DNA from: Roseiterribacter gracilis
GTDB lineage: Bacteria; Pseudomonadota; Alphaproteobacteria; BOG-932; Roseiterribacteraceae
NCBI GenBank assembly: GCA_018332375.1
Contig: BOPV01000001.1
Location: 1,736,001 to 1,800,000, forward strand
Reading direction: 5' to 3'
Length of the DNA stretch: 64,000 nt
Below the pieces are notes generated by a model. That model ran no database searches. It saw only the letters and a list, made by a program, of their open reading frames with translations, and had not been told where the DNA came from. The translations under genes and the position numbers were made by a program. How positions within the stretch are numbered: the first letter of the stretch is position 1; each line of letters opens with the position of its first letter. Below are positions 29,147 through 37,906 of the stretch, one piece after another.

Positions 29147-32100
29147 TTATTCCGCAGCTTCGTCCAGCGCGACCGGATGGCCGGCAGCGGGCACGCGCTT
29201 CTTCTCGGCGAAGCGGTTCTGCAGCTTGTCGAAATAGATGTAGAGCACCGGCGTGATGAACAGGGTCAGCACCTGGCTGACGATCAATCCGCCGACCACC
29301 ACCAGACCCAGCGGCTGGCGCAGTTCGGCGCCGGCACCGACGCCAAGCGCGATCGGCAAGGCGCCGAGCAGCGCCGCCATCGTCGTCATCATGATTGGAC
29401 GGAAGCGCAACAGGCACGCTTCGTAGATCGACCGTTCGCTGTCGAGATCGCCTTCGCGTTTCTTTTCCAGCGCGAAGTCGATCATCATGATCGCGTTCTT
29501 TTTCACGATGCCGATCAACATCAGCAAGCCGATGATGCCGATCAGATCGAGCGGCTTGCCGAACAGCAGCAAGGTCAGCACGCCACCCAGCGCGGCCGAC
29601 GGCAGACCCGCCAGAATCGTCAGCGGGTGCACGAAGCTTTCGTACAGAATGCCGAGCACGATATAGACCGCGAGCAGCGCCGACAGGATCAGGAACCCTT
29701 GGTTCCCCATCGAATCGCGGAACACCTGCGTCGTGCCTTCAAAGCCCAGCACGATCGATTCCGGCATGCCGATCTTGCGTTCCATGTCGCGCACGCGATC
29801 GACCATCGACGACAACGGGATCTTGTCCGACAGGTTGAAGCTGATTGCGGCGGTTGGAAGCTGGCCCGAATGCGACACGGTCAACGGACCGACGGATTGC
29901 TGCAACTCGCCGATGGCGCGCAGCGGCACCAGCAGGCCGCGATCATTCTTGACGTAGAGGCGGCCGATCGCGTCGGGATCGTCCTGCAGCGCAGGTTCGA
30001 TTTCCTGGATCACCGCATAGTCGTTCGACGCGGTGAAGAGCGAGGCAACTTTGCGCGTACCGAACGCGCTGTAGAGCGTCTGGCGCACCTGGTCGGCGCT
30101 GACGCCGGCAGCAAGTGCGCGATCCTGGTCCATGCGGAAGACCTGCTTCGGCACGCCCATTTTCAGATCCGACGACACGTCGAGAAAGCCTTCGGTCTTC
30201 GACATCTCGACGCGGAAATTTTCGGCCCAGCGGAACAGCTCAGTCAGTTCGGCGCCTTGCAACGTCACCATGTACTGGGCCTTGGGCGTACGGCCGCCAA
30301 GCTCCAGACTTTGCACGGGCGTGAAGTAGACGCGGATGCCGGGCACCGCGGCGACTTTCTTGCGCAGCGAGTCGATCACCTGAAACACGGTGCGGTCGCG
30401 CTTCTCGAACGGCGCCAGCTCCAGAAAGCCGCGACCGTTGCTGATCGAGCCGCCAGCGCCGCCGGGCGACACGAAGGACGACACCATCGCCACGTCGGGT
30501 TCGGCGCGCGCAATCGCGGCGACCTGCTGCTGCAGTTCCAGCATATGATCGAAGGCGATATCTTCGGCGCCTTCGGTCGACATCGAAATCGCGCCTGTAT
30601 CTTCGAGCGGCAGAAAGCCTTTCGGCACCATCTGCACCGCGATCACGGTCACGACCAAGGACGCGACCGTGACCATCAAGGTCGCGCGCTGGTGGCGCAG
30701 CACCCAGCGCAGGCCGCGGTCATATGCGTTCAGCAGTGAGTCGAAGCGCGCTTCGAGCCACGTGCCCAGGCGCGATTCCTTGTGTTCGTTCTCGTGCTTC
30801 AACAGGCGTGCGGTCAGCATCGGGGTCAAGGTCAGTGCGCAGACCATCGACACTGCAATCGCGATCGTCAGCGTCAGACCGAATTCGCGCAGCATGCGGC
30901 CGATGACGCCGCCCATGAAAATGACCGGAATGAACACGACCACCAGCGAAATGGTGATCGACACGATGGTGAAGCCGACTTCGCGTGCGCCCTTCAAGGT
31001 CGCTTCGAAGGGCGGCATCCCCTGCTCGACATAGCGCATTACGTTTTCGAGCATCACGATCGCGTCGTCGACGATCAGGCCGATCGCCAGGGTCAGCGCC
31101 AACAGCGAAATATTGTTCAGCGAGAAGCCGGCCAACCACATGCCGGCAAAGGTGCCGATCACCGACAGCGGCAGCACGATGGCCGGGATCAACGTCGCAA
31201 CCGGTTTGCGCAGGAACAGGAAGATCACCAGCACGACCAGAACGGCGGTGACGGCGAAGGTGGTCTGCACGTCGGCGAGATTTTGCCGGATCGGCTTCGA
31301 CCGGTTGACCGTCGGCGTGAATTCGATCGACGGCGGCACCTGCGCCTTGATGCGCGGCAGCTCGCGGAAGATCGAATCGACGACTTCGACAGCGTTGGCG
31401 TCCGACTGGCGCACGATCGCCATCAGGATCGAACGTTGGCCGTTGATGTAGGCCGCGTTCTGCACCTGCTCGACGGAATCGACGACGGTTGCGACTTCTT
31501 CGAGACGAACCGGACGATCGTTGCGATAGGCGACGATGACTTTCCCAAACTCGGCTGCGTTGCGCGGCTGGCCGGCGACTTCGATCGTGACCGTGCGGGC
31601 GGTGCCTTGAATCGTACCCGCCGGCGCGTTCGAGGCGGCGCCGATCAGTGCGGCGCGCACGTCTTCGACCGAAACGCCGCGTGCAGCCAGCACGTCGGGA
31701 TCCATCTGGGCGCGGATCGCGTATTTCTTCTGACCCCAGATCATCACCTGCGCCACGCCCGACAGAGTCGAAAGGCGCGGTCCGACGATCGTGTCGACAT
31801 ACTCGTTGACGTCGCTCAACTGCATCGTGTCCGAGCGCACGCCGATCAACAGCACCGGCGTCTGCGACGGGTTCACCTTGGAGTAGCTGGGCGGTGTGGT
31901 CATTTCCAATGGCAGGCGCCGCTGCACCGCTGCCAGTGCCGCCGCGACGTCCTGGGCCGCCGCATCGATGTTGCGGGCCAGATCGAACTGCACCGTGACG
32001 TTGGTTGATCCGACCGAGCTGTTCGACACGATCGAGGTAACGCCCGAAATCGTCGCGATCTGGCGTTCGATCGGGGTTGCGATCGACGCCGCCATGGTTT

Positions 32101-32269
32101 CCGGACTGGCGCCCGGCAGGCGCGCTTCGATCTGAATGGTCGGCACGTCGACATTCGGCAGCGGTGCGACTGCGAGTTGGCGATAGCCCGAAATGCCCAG
32201 CAGGACGATCGCGAACATCACGAGCGTCGTCATGACCGGGCGGCGAACGAAGACTTCAGACAGCGACAT
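29147..32269 (-). CDS. RND efflux pump inner-membrane transporter
   Basis: AcrB/MdtB-type proton-driven efflux transporter, 1040 aa, the standard length. The N-terminus MSLSEVFVRRPVMTTLVMFAI is typical of the MdtBC/heavy-drug branch. The proton-relay Asp pair is in TM4 (LTLAIGLIVDDAIVMLENV), and the tandem domain architecture (two TM bundles with periplasmic loops) is complete. It follows its adaptor by 10 nt. No TolC-type outer-membrane factor or regulator is nearby. Drug range cannot be inferred. Confidence 0.95.
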   Translation of the reverse strand: MSLSEVFVRRPVMTTLVMFAIVLLGISGYRQLAVAPLPNVDVPTIQIEARLPGASPETMAASIATPIERQIATISGVTSIVSNSSVGSTNVTVQFDLARNIDAAAQDVAAALAAVQRRLPLEMTTPPSYSKVNPSQTPVLLIGVRSDTMQLSDVNEYVDTIVGPRLSTLSGVAQVMIWGQKKYAIRAQMDPDVLAARGVSVEDVRAALIGAASNAPAGTIQGTARTVTIEVAGQPRNAAEFGKVIVAYRNDRPVRLEEVATVVDSVEQVQNAAYINGQRSILMAIVRQSDANAVEVVDSIFRELPRIKAQVPPSIEFTPTVNRSKPIRQNLADVQTTFAVTAVLVVLVIFLFLRKPVATLIPAIVLPLSVIGTFAGMWLAGFSLNNISLLALTLAIGLIVDDAIVMLENVMRYVEQGMPPFEATLKGAREVGFTIVSITISLVVVFIPVIFMGGVIGRMLREFGLTLTIAIAVSMVCALTLTPMLTARLLKHENEHKESRLGTWLEARFDSLLNAYDRGLRWVLRHQRATLMVTVASLVVTVIAVQMVPKGFLPLEDTGAISMSTEGAEDIAFDHMLELQQQVAAIARAEPDVAMVSSFVSPGGAGGSISNGRGFLELAPFEKRDRTVFQVIDSLRKKVAAVPGIRVYFTPVQSLELGGRTPKAQYMVTLQGAELTELFRWAENFRVEMSKTEGFLDVSSDLKMGVPKQVFRMDQDRALAAGVSADQVRQTLYSAFGTRKVASLFTASNDYAVIQEIEPALQDDPDAIGRLYVKNDRGLLVPLRAIGELQQSVGPLTVSHSGQLPTAAISFNLSDKIPLSSMVDRVRDMERKIGMPESIVLGFEGTTQVFRDSMGNQGFLILSALLAVYIVLGILYESFVHPLTILAGLPSAALGGVLTLLLFGKPLDLIGIIGLLMLIGIVKKNAIMMIDFALEKKREGDLDSERSIYEACLLRFRPIMMTTMAALLGALPIALGVGAGAELRQPLGLVVVGGLIVSQVLTLFITPVLYIYFDKLQNRFAEKKRVPAAGHPVALDEAAE

Positions 32270-32279
32270 CGTCGTCGGC

Positions 32280-33422
32280 CTAGTTCACCGCAGCGACCGG
32301 CGACGCGCCGGTGCGGATTTCGATTTTGGTGCCGTCGGCCAGTCGCAGATGACCGTCGGTGACGACCGTCTCCCCGCTGCTGATGCCGCTTTCCAGCACC
32401 GTATAGTCGTTCCAGACGCGCCCAACTTTGACCGGCGTGATTTTCACCGTCTTGTCGTCACGGATCACGAACACGAACGTGCCGCCCTGGTTGGTCCGCA
32501 CCGCGCTGCTCGGTACCGCGACCACACCGCCTTCGGTCGACAACTTGACGCGGCAATTGACGAACATGCCGGGCCATAGTGTCTCGTCGTTATTCTCGAA
32601 CGACGCCTTGACCACGAAGGCACCGGTCTGCGCGTCGATATTGTTGTCGACATATTCGACGCGCCCGACCGCGGTCACGTCCGGCGCTTCCTGTCGCGCA
32701 GCGGCGACATCGACTGCACCGGCCTGCAACGCCTTGCGCAACGGAACCAGCCAGCGTTGCGGCAACGACAATTGCACGCGCACCGGCTGGATTGCGTTGA
32801 TCGTGACCAGCGGCGTCGCGTCGGCGGTCTTCACAACCGCGCCCAAAGTCAGGTTGATCGTGCCGACGCGACCTGCGATCGGTGCGCGAATGTCGGTCCA
32901 CGACAATTGCGCGCGCAGATTTTCGACCTGCGCTTCATCGGCCTGCACCGACGCGGCGGTGGTTTCGACCATCGCCTTGGCTTGTTCGTATTTCTGCTGC
33001 GAAGCGGCGCGGCTGGCGACGAGTTCGGTGTAGCGCTGAATGTCGGCGCGTGCCTGCGCCAACGTCGCGCGGTCTTTGACCAGCATCGCTTCGGCCTGCG
33101 CCAACTGCGCTTTGATCGAGCGCGGGTCGAGCGTGAACAGCTTCTGATCGGCTTCGACGCGATCGCCGTCTTTGAAATGCACGGAAATGATCTGGCCATC
33201 GACGCGCGGACGCACCGCGACGGTTTCGCGCGCCTGCACCAAGCCGACCGTCTGCACTTCCAACGGCACGTCGCGCAGCTCGGCCTTGGCCGCGCGCACC
33301 GGGACGCTGGCCTCACGGCGCGCGACGACACCCCCGTCGCCCCGGCCGAATGCGACCCAGGCAACGGCGGCAACGAGGACGAGACCGCCCAGAACGGCAA
33401 AGCGACGCGAATTCATGCGCAT
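32280..33422 (-). CDS. RND efflux periplasmic adaptor (HlyD/AcrA family)
   Basis: Membrane-fusion protein linking the RND pump to an outer-membrane channel, 380 aa. An N-terminal membrane anchor (FAVLGGLVLVAAVAWVAFG) lacks a lipobox. The lipoyl half-motifs are VAVRPRVDGQIISVHFKDGD and IRAPIAGRVGTINLTLGAVV, flanking a coiled-coil hairpin (about residues 105-165), followed by a beta-barrel domain. First gene of the two-gene pump operon. Its upstream region contains a family A repeat. Confidence 0.94.
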   Translation of the reverse strand: MRMNSRRFAVLGGLVLVAAVAWVAFGRGDGGVVARREASVPVRAAKAELRDVPLEVQTVGLVQARETVAVRPRVDGQIISVHFKDGDRVEADQKLFTLDPRSIKAQLAQAEAMLVKDRATLAQARADIQRYTELVASRAASQQKYEQAKAMVETTAASVQADEAQVENLRAQLSWTDIRAPIAGRVGTINLTLGAVVKTADATPLVTINAIQPVRVQLSLPQRWLVPLRKALQAGAVDVAAARQEAPDVTAVGRVEYVDNNIDAQTGAFVVKASFENNDETLWPGMFVNCRVKLSTEGGVVAVPSSAVRTNQGGTFVFVIRDDKTVKITPVKVGRVWNDYTVLESGISSGETVVTDGHLRLADGTKIEIRTGASPVAAVN

Positions 33423-33496
33423 AGGGAGGTGTTTACCCCCGCGCCAGGTAAGAAATCACTTTAGAAATCGAGGCACGGCCGATCCTCGACCGTAAA

Positions 33497-33580
33497 TCCC
33501 CCGCGAAAGCAGGGGTCCATCGAGCCGGATTCGGGATGACCGGATTGGCGGCAAAATGCCCCCGCTTTCGCGGGGGACAT
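33497..33580. repeat. Two-hairpin palindromic repeat, family A copy 2
   Basis: Left arm 33497-33520 and right arm 33557-33580 are inverted copies of the same CCCCGCGAAAGC type hairpin, separated by 36 nt. The right arm is a near-perfect palindrome (CCCCCGCTTTCGCGGGGG). It ends 2 nt from the stop codon of the CHAP protein on the minus strand and sits upstream of the efflux adaptor gene, so it could act as transcription barrier between them. Confidence 0.85.
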
Positions 33581-33582
33581 AA

Positions 33583-34044
33583 TCAGTTGGCGTAGACGAA
33601 GCCCAGTGCCGGATAGGGCGCGCCATAGACGTGCGCCTGCTCGTTCCAAACCCGGACCATGGTCCAGTCATTTTTGGGCGACACGTCCTGAACCCGGACA
33701 TTCTGGGTGATGCGGCGGCGGATCCAGTTGGCGTGATCGATTTCGATCGTGCGCGAATCGAGCACTTTCGAAACCACGGCCACGTGACCGGCGGGCATGT
33801 GCCGCGTGCGATTGAATACGAAGACAGCGTCGCGTTCGGGATTGTGGCCCCGTTCGTAACGGCCTGCAGCGGCGTTCCACCACTGCCAGCCATTTCCGGC
33901 GAGCTGAACATTCGAGATTTCGCGCACATACTCGACGCAGTTCCATGCACGCGCAGGTGCAGCAAACAGGAACGACGCGACGAGCAGCGAAACAGCAAGG
34001 CAAGTGCGCGCGAGCGGCGCGAAAGCGCTACGACGAACTGACAA
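33583..34044 (-). CDS. Secreted CHAP-domain protein, putative peptidoglycan amidase/peptidase
   Basis: 153 aa from the TTG at 34044. A signal peptide (MSVRRSAF...LFAAPARA) is followed by a CHAP domain with the catalytic pair Cys in WNCVEYVRE and His in AGHVAVVSK, then Asn/Asp in IDHANW. CHAP enzymes cleave peptidoglycan cross-links or stem peptides. The TTG start is preferred: AGGGG lies 8 nt upstream and the signal peptide is then at the N-terminus. The longer reading from ATG 34146 would put 34 hydrophilic residues before it. The 3' end abuts a palindromic repeat. Confidence 0.8.
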   Translation of the reverse strand: MSVRRSAFAPLARTCLAVSLLVASFLFAAPARAWNCVEYVREISNVQLAGNGWQWWNAAAGRYERGHNPERDAVFVFNRTRHMPAGHVAVVSKVLDSRTIEIDHANWIRRRITQNVRVQDVSPKNDWTMVRVWNEQAHVYGAPYPALGFVYAN

Positions 34045-34215
34045 TCCCAGGTCCCCTGTTCCGTTGGCGGAATCGGCTTCTTGGTCTTCGAAAAGGCCGC
34101 CGGTCGTATCGGCGTCCAAGTGATGGGAGAGCCGTCTAAAGCGCATAGCTGGATGAGTCCACCCCCGAATCGCTTGTTACCGAAAATGTCAGCGCTTCGT
34201 TCTCCCAGAATCCTT

Positions 34216-35109
34216 ATGTGGAGCTTGCTTTTTCGGCGCTTCGCGGCGAAAGCCAACACTGTGGAGAACTGGAAAAAGCGCCGTCTGACATGGGCGATCA
34301 CTGCGGCGACTGCCGTGTGCATGTTACTGTACACCGGCGCTGCAGCAGCCTCGTCGTTGCCGCGCGTCATGTCGCTCAATCTGTGCGGCGACGTCATGTT
34401 GGCGCTGCTTGCGGATCGCACGCAGATCGCGAGCGTCAGCTACAACGGATTGAATCCAGCCTTTTCGCCCGTCGCTGATCAGCTCGCAGGATTGCCGGTC
34501 AATCGCGGACGCGCCGAAGAAGTTGTTGCCGCTGCCCCTGATCTGGTTCTCATCAGCGCGTTCACGCAACCAGCAACGAAACTTGCGTTGCGGCAACTCG
34601 GCGTGCGCGTGATCGAGATGGTCGATCCATCCGACTTCGATGCGATCGCTGCACAAACCCAATCGATCGCACATGCAATCGGACAGGATGCGCGCGGCGA
34701 TGAAACTGTGGCGCAGATGCGCGCAACCTTGGCCGCGGTCGACAAGCCGAAGCAACGTCCGCTGGCTGCGATCTTGCACCCGGGCGGTTACACCGAAGGT
34801 CGCGGCACGCTTGCCCATGCCGTGCTGCTTGCCGCCGGCTACGACAATCTTGCGGCGCGCGAAGGTATCACCGGCTATGCACCGCAACGTCTCGAAACGC
34901 TCGTCGCCGCACCAGTCGATCTGCTGCTGGCCGACGTCACGATCGATGGCGGTGCGCCGTCATTGTCGCGTGAGATGCTGAACCATCCGGCGCTGCTGCT
35001 GCGCTTTGCGACCAGCCGGCGCGCAGCCCTGCCCTCGCGCGCCTTGACCTGCAGTACGCCGCGTGCCGCCGATGCGGTCACCGCGCTTGCGTCGTTGAGA
35101 GCGCAATGA
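34216..35109 (+). CDS. Periplasmic substrate-binding protein of BtuF/FecB type
   Basis: Cobalamin or siderophore binding protein of the helical-backbone metal-receptor class, 297 aa from this ATG. Signal region KKRRLTWAITAATAVCMLLY. Domain cues: VMSLNLCGDVMLALLA at the mature N-terminus, GLPVNRGRAEEVVAAAPDLVL, and a long connecting helix around residues 150-190. GTG at 34261 would place the signal peptide right at the N-terminus and is a serious alternative; ATG 34186 is a third. First gene of an ABC importer operon, overlapping the permease by 4 nt. No B12 riboswitch and no TonB receptor were seen nearby, so cobalamin versus ferric siderophore is open. Confidence 0.8.
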   Translation: MWSLLFRRFAAKANTVENWKKRRLTWAITAATAVCMLLYTGAAAASSLPRVMSLNLCGDVMLALLADRTQIASVSYNGLNPAFSPVADQLAGLPVNRGRAEEVVAAAPDLVLISAFTQPATKLALRQLGVRVIEMVDPSDFDAIAAQTQSIAHAIGQDARGDETVAQMRATLAAVDKPKQRPLAAILHPGGYTEGRGTLAHAVLLAAGYDNLAAREGITGYAPQRLETLVAAPVDLLLADVTIDGGAPSLSREMLNHPALLLRFATSRRAALPSRALTCSTPRAADAVTALASLRAQ

Positions 35110-36068
35110 ACATTCGGCTTTTGTCGCTGCTCGTCTGCGCCGCGTTCTTCGCGTCGCTTGCCATCGGACCGGCGCCGATCACGCTTGGACAGATCGTGGC
35201 CGGCGATCCGGTGGCGCGCACGATCTTTCTCGAACTGCGCCTGCCGCGCGCGTTGCTGGGCCTGATCGTTGGTGGTGGGCTTGGTCTCGCCGGCGCTGCG
35301 CTGCAGGGCTGGTTGCGCAATCCGCTGGTCGAACCTGGTTTGATCGGCGCATCGAGCGGCGCGTCGCTGGGTGCCGTGCTGGCGCTGTATTCCGGTCTCG
35401 CGATCACCGTGCCGCTGGCCTTGCCGATCGCAGGCACGCTTGGCGCCGCCGCTGCAACCGGGTTGTTGTGGAGCCTGGCCGGACAACGCGCCAGCGCAAC
35501 AACGACCGTGCTCGCCGGCGTTGCGATTGCGTCGTTGGGCGGTGCGTTGACGTCGCTCGCACTCAACCTCGCACCCAGCCCGCTTGCGGCGCTGGAGATC
35601 GTGTTCTGGTTGCTCGGTTCGCTGGCCGACCGCTCGATGCCGCAATTGACCTTCGCGCTGCCCTTCGCGGTCGCCGGTGCGGTTCTGTTGTTTACGCAGG
35701 CACGCGAACTTGACGCGTTGTCGTTGGGTGACGAGACGGCGGCCAGTCTCGGCGTCGATCTCGGTCGCGTGCGCATTGCGACCGTACTCGGCGCGGCGCT
35801 GGTCGTTGGTCCTGCGGTTGCGATCACCGGTGCAATCGGCTTTGTCGGATTGGTCGTGCCGCATTTGCTGCGCACCAACGATCGGCAATTGCCGTCGCGT
35901 TTGTTGTTGCCAAGCATGCTCGGTGGTGCCGCGTTGCTGACCTTCGCCGACATAGCGGTGCGTTTGATTCCGACGCCGCAAGAACTCAAGCTTGGCACCG
36001 TCACCGCACTGATCGGCGCGCCATTCTTTCTCTGGTTGCTGCGCGACGTGCAGCGGCGGTTGCCATGA
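35106..36068 (+). CDS. FecCD/BtuC-type ABC importer permease
   Basis: Inner-membrane permease for iron-siderophore or cobalamin uptake, 320 aa with about nine or ten hydrophobic segments. Family blocks are RLPRALLGLIVGGGLGLAGAALQGWLRNPL near the N-terminus, GASLGAVLAL, and the C-terminal GAIGFVGLVVPHLLR coupling region. ATGA overlaps on both sides join it to the binding protein and the ATPase. Iron and B12 permeases are hard to separate by eye. Confidence 0.92.
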   Translation: MNIRLLSLLVCAAFFASLAIGPAPITLGQIVAGDPVARTIFLELRLPRALLGLIVGGGLGLAGAALQGWLRNPLVEPGLIGASSGASLGAVLALYSGLAITVPLALPIAGTLGAAAATGLLWSLAGQRASATTTVLAGVAIASLGGALTSLALNLAPSPLAALEIVFWLLGSLADRSMPQLTFALPFAVAGAVLLFTQARELDALSLGDETAASLGVDLGRVRIATVLGAALVVGPAVAITGAIGFVGLVVPHLLRTNDRQLPSRLLLPSMLGGAALLTFADIAVRLIPTPQELKLGTVTALIGAPFFLWLLRDVQRRLP

Positions 36069-36826
36069 CGCTCGCTCTGACCGACGCGACGATGCGGTAC
36101 GGCAAACGCACCGTTCTCGACCGCGTCTCGTTCACGCTGGCTCCGGGGAGTTTCACTGTGTTGGTCGGCCCCAATGGCGCCGGCAAGTCGAGCCTGTTGC
36201 GCGCGCTTGGCGGTCTGGCGCCGCTGCAGGGGGGATCGGCCAGCCTCGACGGGCACGATCTCAGCGAGATGCCGGCGCGCGAACGGGCCAAGGCGATCGG
36301 CTGGTTGCCCCAACGCGGCGGGGTCGCCTGGCCGATTGCGGTTGAGCAGGTCGTGGCGCTTGGCCGCCATCCATACAGTGGTGTCGATTCAGACCATGCG
36401 GTCGAAGCCGCACTTGCGGCGTGCGACGTCGCGCATCTCGCGCAACGTTCTTTCACTGCGCTGTCCGGCGGCGAACAATCACGCGTGTTATTGGCCCGTG
36501 CATTGGCGGGAGAGCCACGTTTCCTGCTGGTGGACGAGCCGATCGCAGACCTCGATCCGGCGCATCAGCTCGATGCACTGGCGTTGCTGCGTACGCGCGC
36601 AACAGATCGCGTCGGCGTTCTGGCGATTTTGCACGATCTTGCTCTCGCAAGTCGCGTGGCGGATCGCGTAGTCTTGTTGCAGGCAGGCCGGATCGTCGGC
36701 GATGGCGAAGCACGTGCAGTCCTTACGCACGATGCTTTGCGCGACGTGTTCAACGTCGCGGCGCATATCGAAGACGAGCCGTTCTTTGTTCTGCCCTGGG
36801 AACGCCGATCACCGGAGCGCCGATGA
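36065..36826 (+). CDS. FecE/BtuD-type ABC importer ATPase
   Basis: ATPase of the same importer, 253 aa. Walker A GPNGAGKSS (about residues 36-44), signature LSGGEQSRVLLARAL, Walker B FLLVDEPIADLDP, H-loop ILHD. AEPIADLDP-type Walker B and QLDALALLR helix are typical of the FepC/BtuD group. The gene overlaps the permease by ATGA and the following small secreted-protein gene by 4 nt (ATGA), making a four-gene unit. Confidence 0.93.
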   Translation: MTLALTDATMRYGKRTVLDRVSFTLAPGSFTVLVGPNGAGKSSLLRALGGLAPLQGGSASLDGHDLSEMPARERAKAIGWLPQRGGVAWPIAVEQVVALGRHPYSGVDSDHAVEAALAACDVAHLAQRSFTALSGGEQSRVLLARALAGEPRFLLVDEPIADLDPAHQLDALALLRTRATDRVGVLAILHDLALASRVADRVVLLQAGRIVGDGEARAVLTHDALRDVFNVAAHIEDEPFFVLPWERRSPERR

Positions 36827-37134
36827 AACGTCTCGCCGGATTGTGTTTGCTTCTGCTCGCCGGCACCGCGCATGCGCAGCCGACCGATTTGAAGTCACGT
36901 CTATCGGTGATGCCCGACGACGTCCGCAGCTGGGCCTGGCGGCAGGCCGGCTGCAATCACTGGCGCGAAGAAATGCCCGGCGATTCCGAACGCGCGCGCC
37001 GCATCAAAGAAGCGATGAACGACCTGCGTTGTTACGATCTGAGCCGCGACAGCGAGATGTTGCGGCGGCGCTACGTCAACCGCGCCAACATTCTCGATCT
37101 GCTGGCCAACGCCAACGAGCTGAAAGCGGATTAG
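36823..37134 (+). CDS. Small secreted protein of unknown function
   Basis: 103 aa, not recognised. A clear signal peptide (MKRLAGLCLLLLAGTAHA, cleavage after AHA) leaves an acidic/basic helical mature protein of about 85 residues with two cysteines (AGCNHWREE and LRCYDLSRD), likely a disulfide in the periplasm. The start overlaps the ATPase stop (ATGA), so it is made with the metal/cofactor importer and could be an accessory, but this is inference from position only. A 7-bp hairpin (CGGCGCT / AGCGCCG) follows the stop at about 37138-37158. Confidence 0.75.
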   Translation: MKRLAGLCLLLLAGTAHAQPTDLKSRLSVMPDDVRSWAWRQAGCNHWREEMPGDSERARRIKEAMNDLRCYDLSRDSEMLRRRYVNRANILDLLANANELKAD

Positions 37135-37295
37135 AGCGGCGCTCGATTTCAGCGCCGTAGCGCTACCACGCCAAAACGCCGCATTTCCGATACTGGCTGG
37201 CTGATTTCGGTATTGCGAGTACGACATGAATGGGGCGTGAAAAGCGGGATTCAGGACTCCCGTAACGATCGTTCGCCGTGCAGGTTCGGATCGTT

Positions 37296-37874
37296 ATGTC
37301 CGTTACCGCGTCCTTTCAGAACGATCGGCGTCGACGGCTCGAAGTTCGCTTCGAGACCATCCTCATCGCAATCGTCATCGTTTTCCTCGCCGTGGTCTTC
37401 GCGCCCACGACGCTGGTGGTCGCGTTCGCCATGGCGCCGACGGTGCTGATGTTCGTGCTGGACGGCGATCCGCAAAAGAACCGGACCCTGTCGGTCGGCG
37501 CGCTCAACCTGGCCGGCACCGTGCCTGCGCTGTTCGAGCTCTGGGCGCGTTGGAACACGCTGGCGGGCGCGGTCGAAATGATTGCGACGGCGCATCCCTG
37601 GCGGCTCGCCTTCGGCGGCGCGCTGCTCGGCTGGCTGATGAACTGGCTGATCCCGATCGCCAGCGCCAACTACATGGTCAAGCAGCGCGAAAGCAGTCTC
37701 GGCGAGCTGGAAAAGCGCCAGGAGCTGATGCGCGACGTCTGGGGTCTGGACGTCGATCCGCGCTGGCGGGCCCCCGATCCCGAAGCCCCGGTGCCGGCGG
37801 CAGAGACCACCGCGGGGCAGGTCACGGAAATTTCCGCGGCCGCATCTGCCGAACCAGCGCCCGAATCGCTGTAG
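37296..37874 (+). CDS. Membrane protein of unknown function
   Basis: 192 aa from ATG 37296; an in-frame GTG at 37278 would add six residues. Not recognised as a family. Two or three hydrophobic segments lie at residues 20-55 (LIAIVIVFLAVVFAPTTLVVAF and onward) and near 95-120 (LAFGGALLGWLMNWLIPIA). A cytoplasmic C-terminal tail of about 70 residues is charged and then Ala/Pro/Glu-rich (low complexity). It stands alone, 32 nt before the SYLF gene. Function cannot be assigned. Confidence 0.7.
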   Translation: MSVTASFQNDRRRRLEVRFETILIAIVIVFLAVVFAPTTLVVAFAMAPTVLMFVLDGDPQKNRTLSVGALNLAGTVPALFELWARWNTLAGAVEMIATAHPWRLAFGGALLGWLMNWLIPIASANYMVKQRESSLGELEKRQELMRDVWGLDVDPRWRAPDPEAPVPAAETTAGQVTEISAAASAEPAPESL

Positions 37875-37906
37875 AGTCTGGGCGCCGAACAATCGGAGCC
37901 CGTTTC

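Noticed and set aside
29177..32008. Long open frames opposite the RND transporter gene
   Set aside because: Composition (His, Arg, Gln-rich) is typical of antisense shadows in GC-rich genomes.
34150..34196. Stretch CTGGATGAGTCC ... CGAA upstream of the uptake operon, resembling a hammerhead ribozyme core
   Set aside because: The core has an extra G (CTGGATGA in place of CTGATGA), and the second helix cannot form. Treated as chance.
34045..34260. Possible cobalamin riboswitch upstream of the BtuF-like gene
   Set aside because: The B12 box and the conserved CCCCGCAACTG-type core are not found on the plus strand. The transporter could be for iron.
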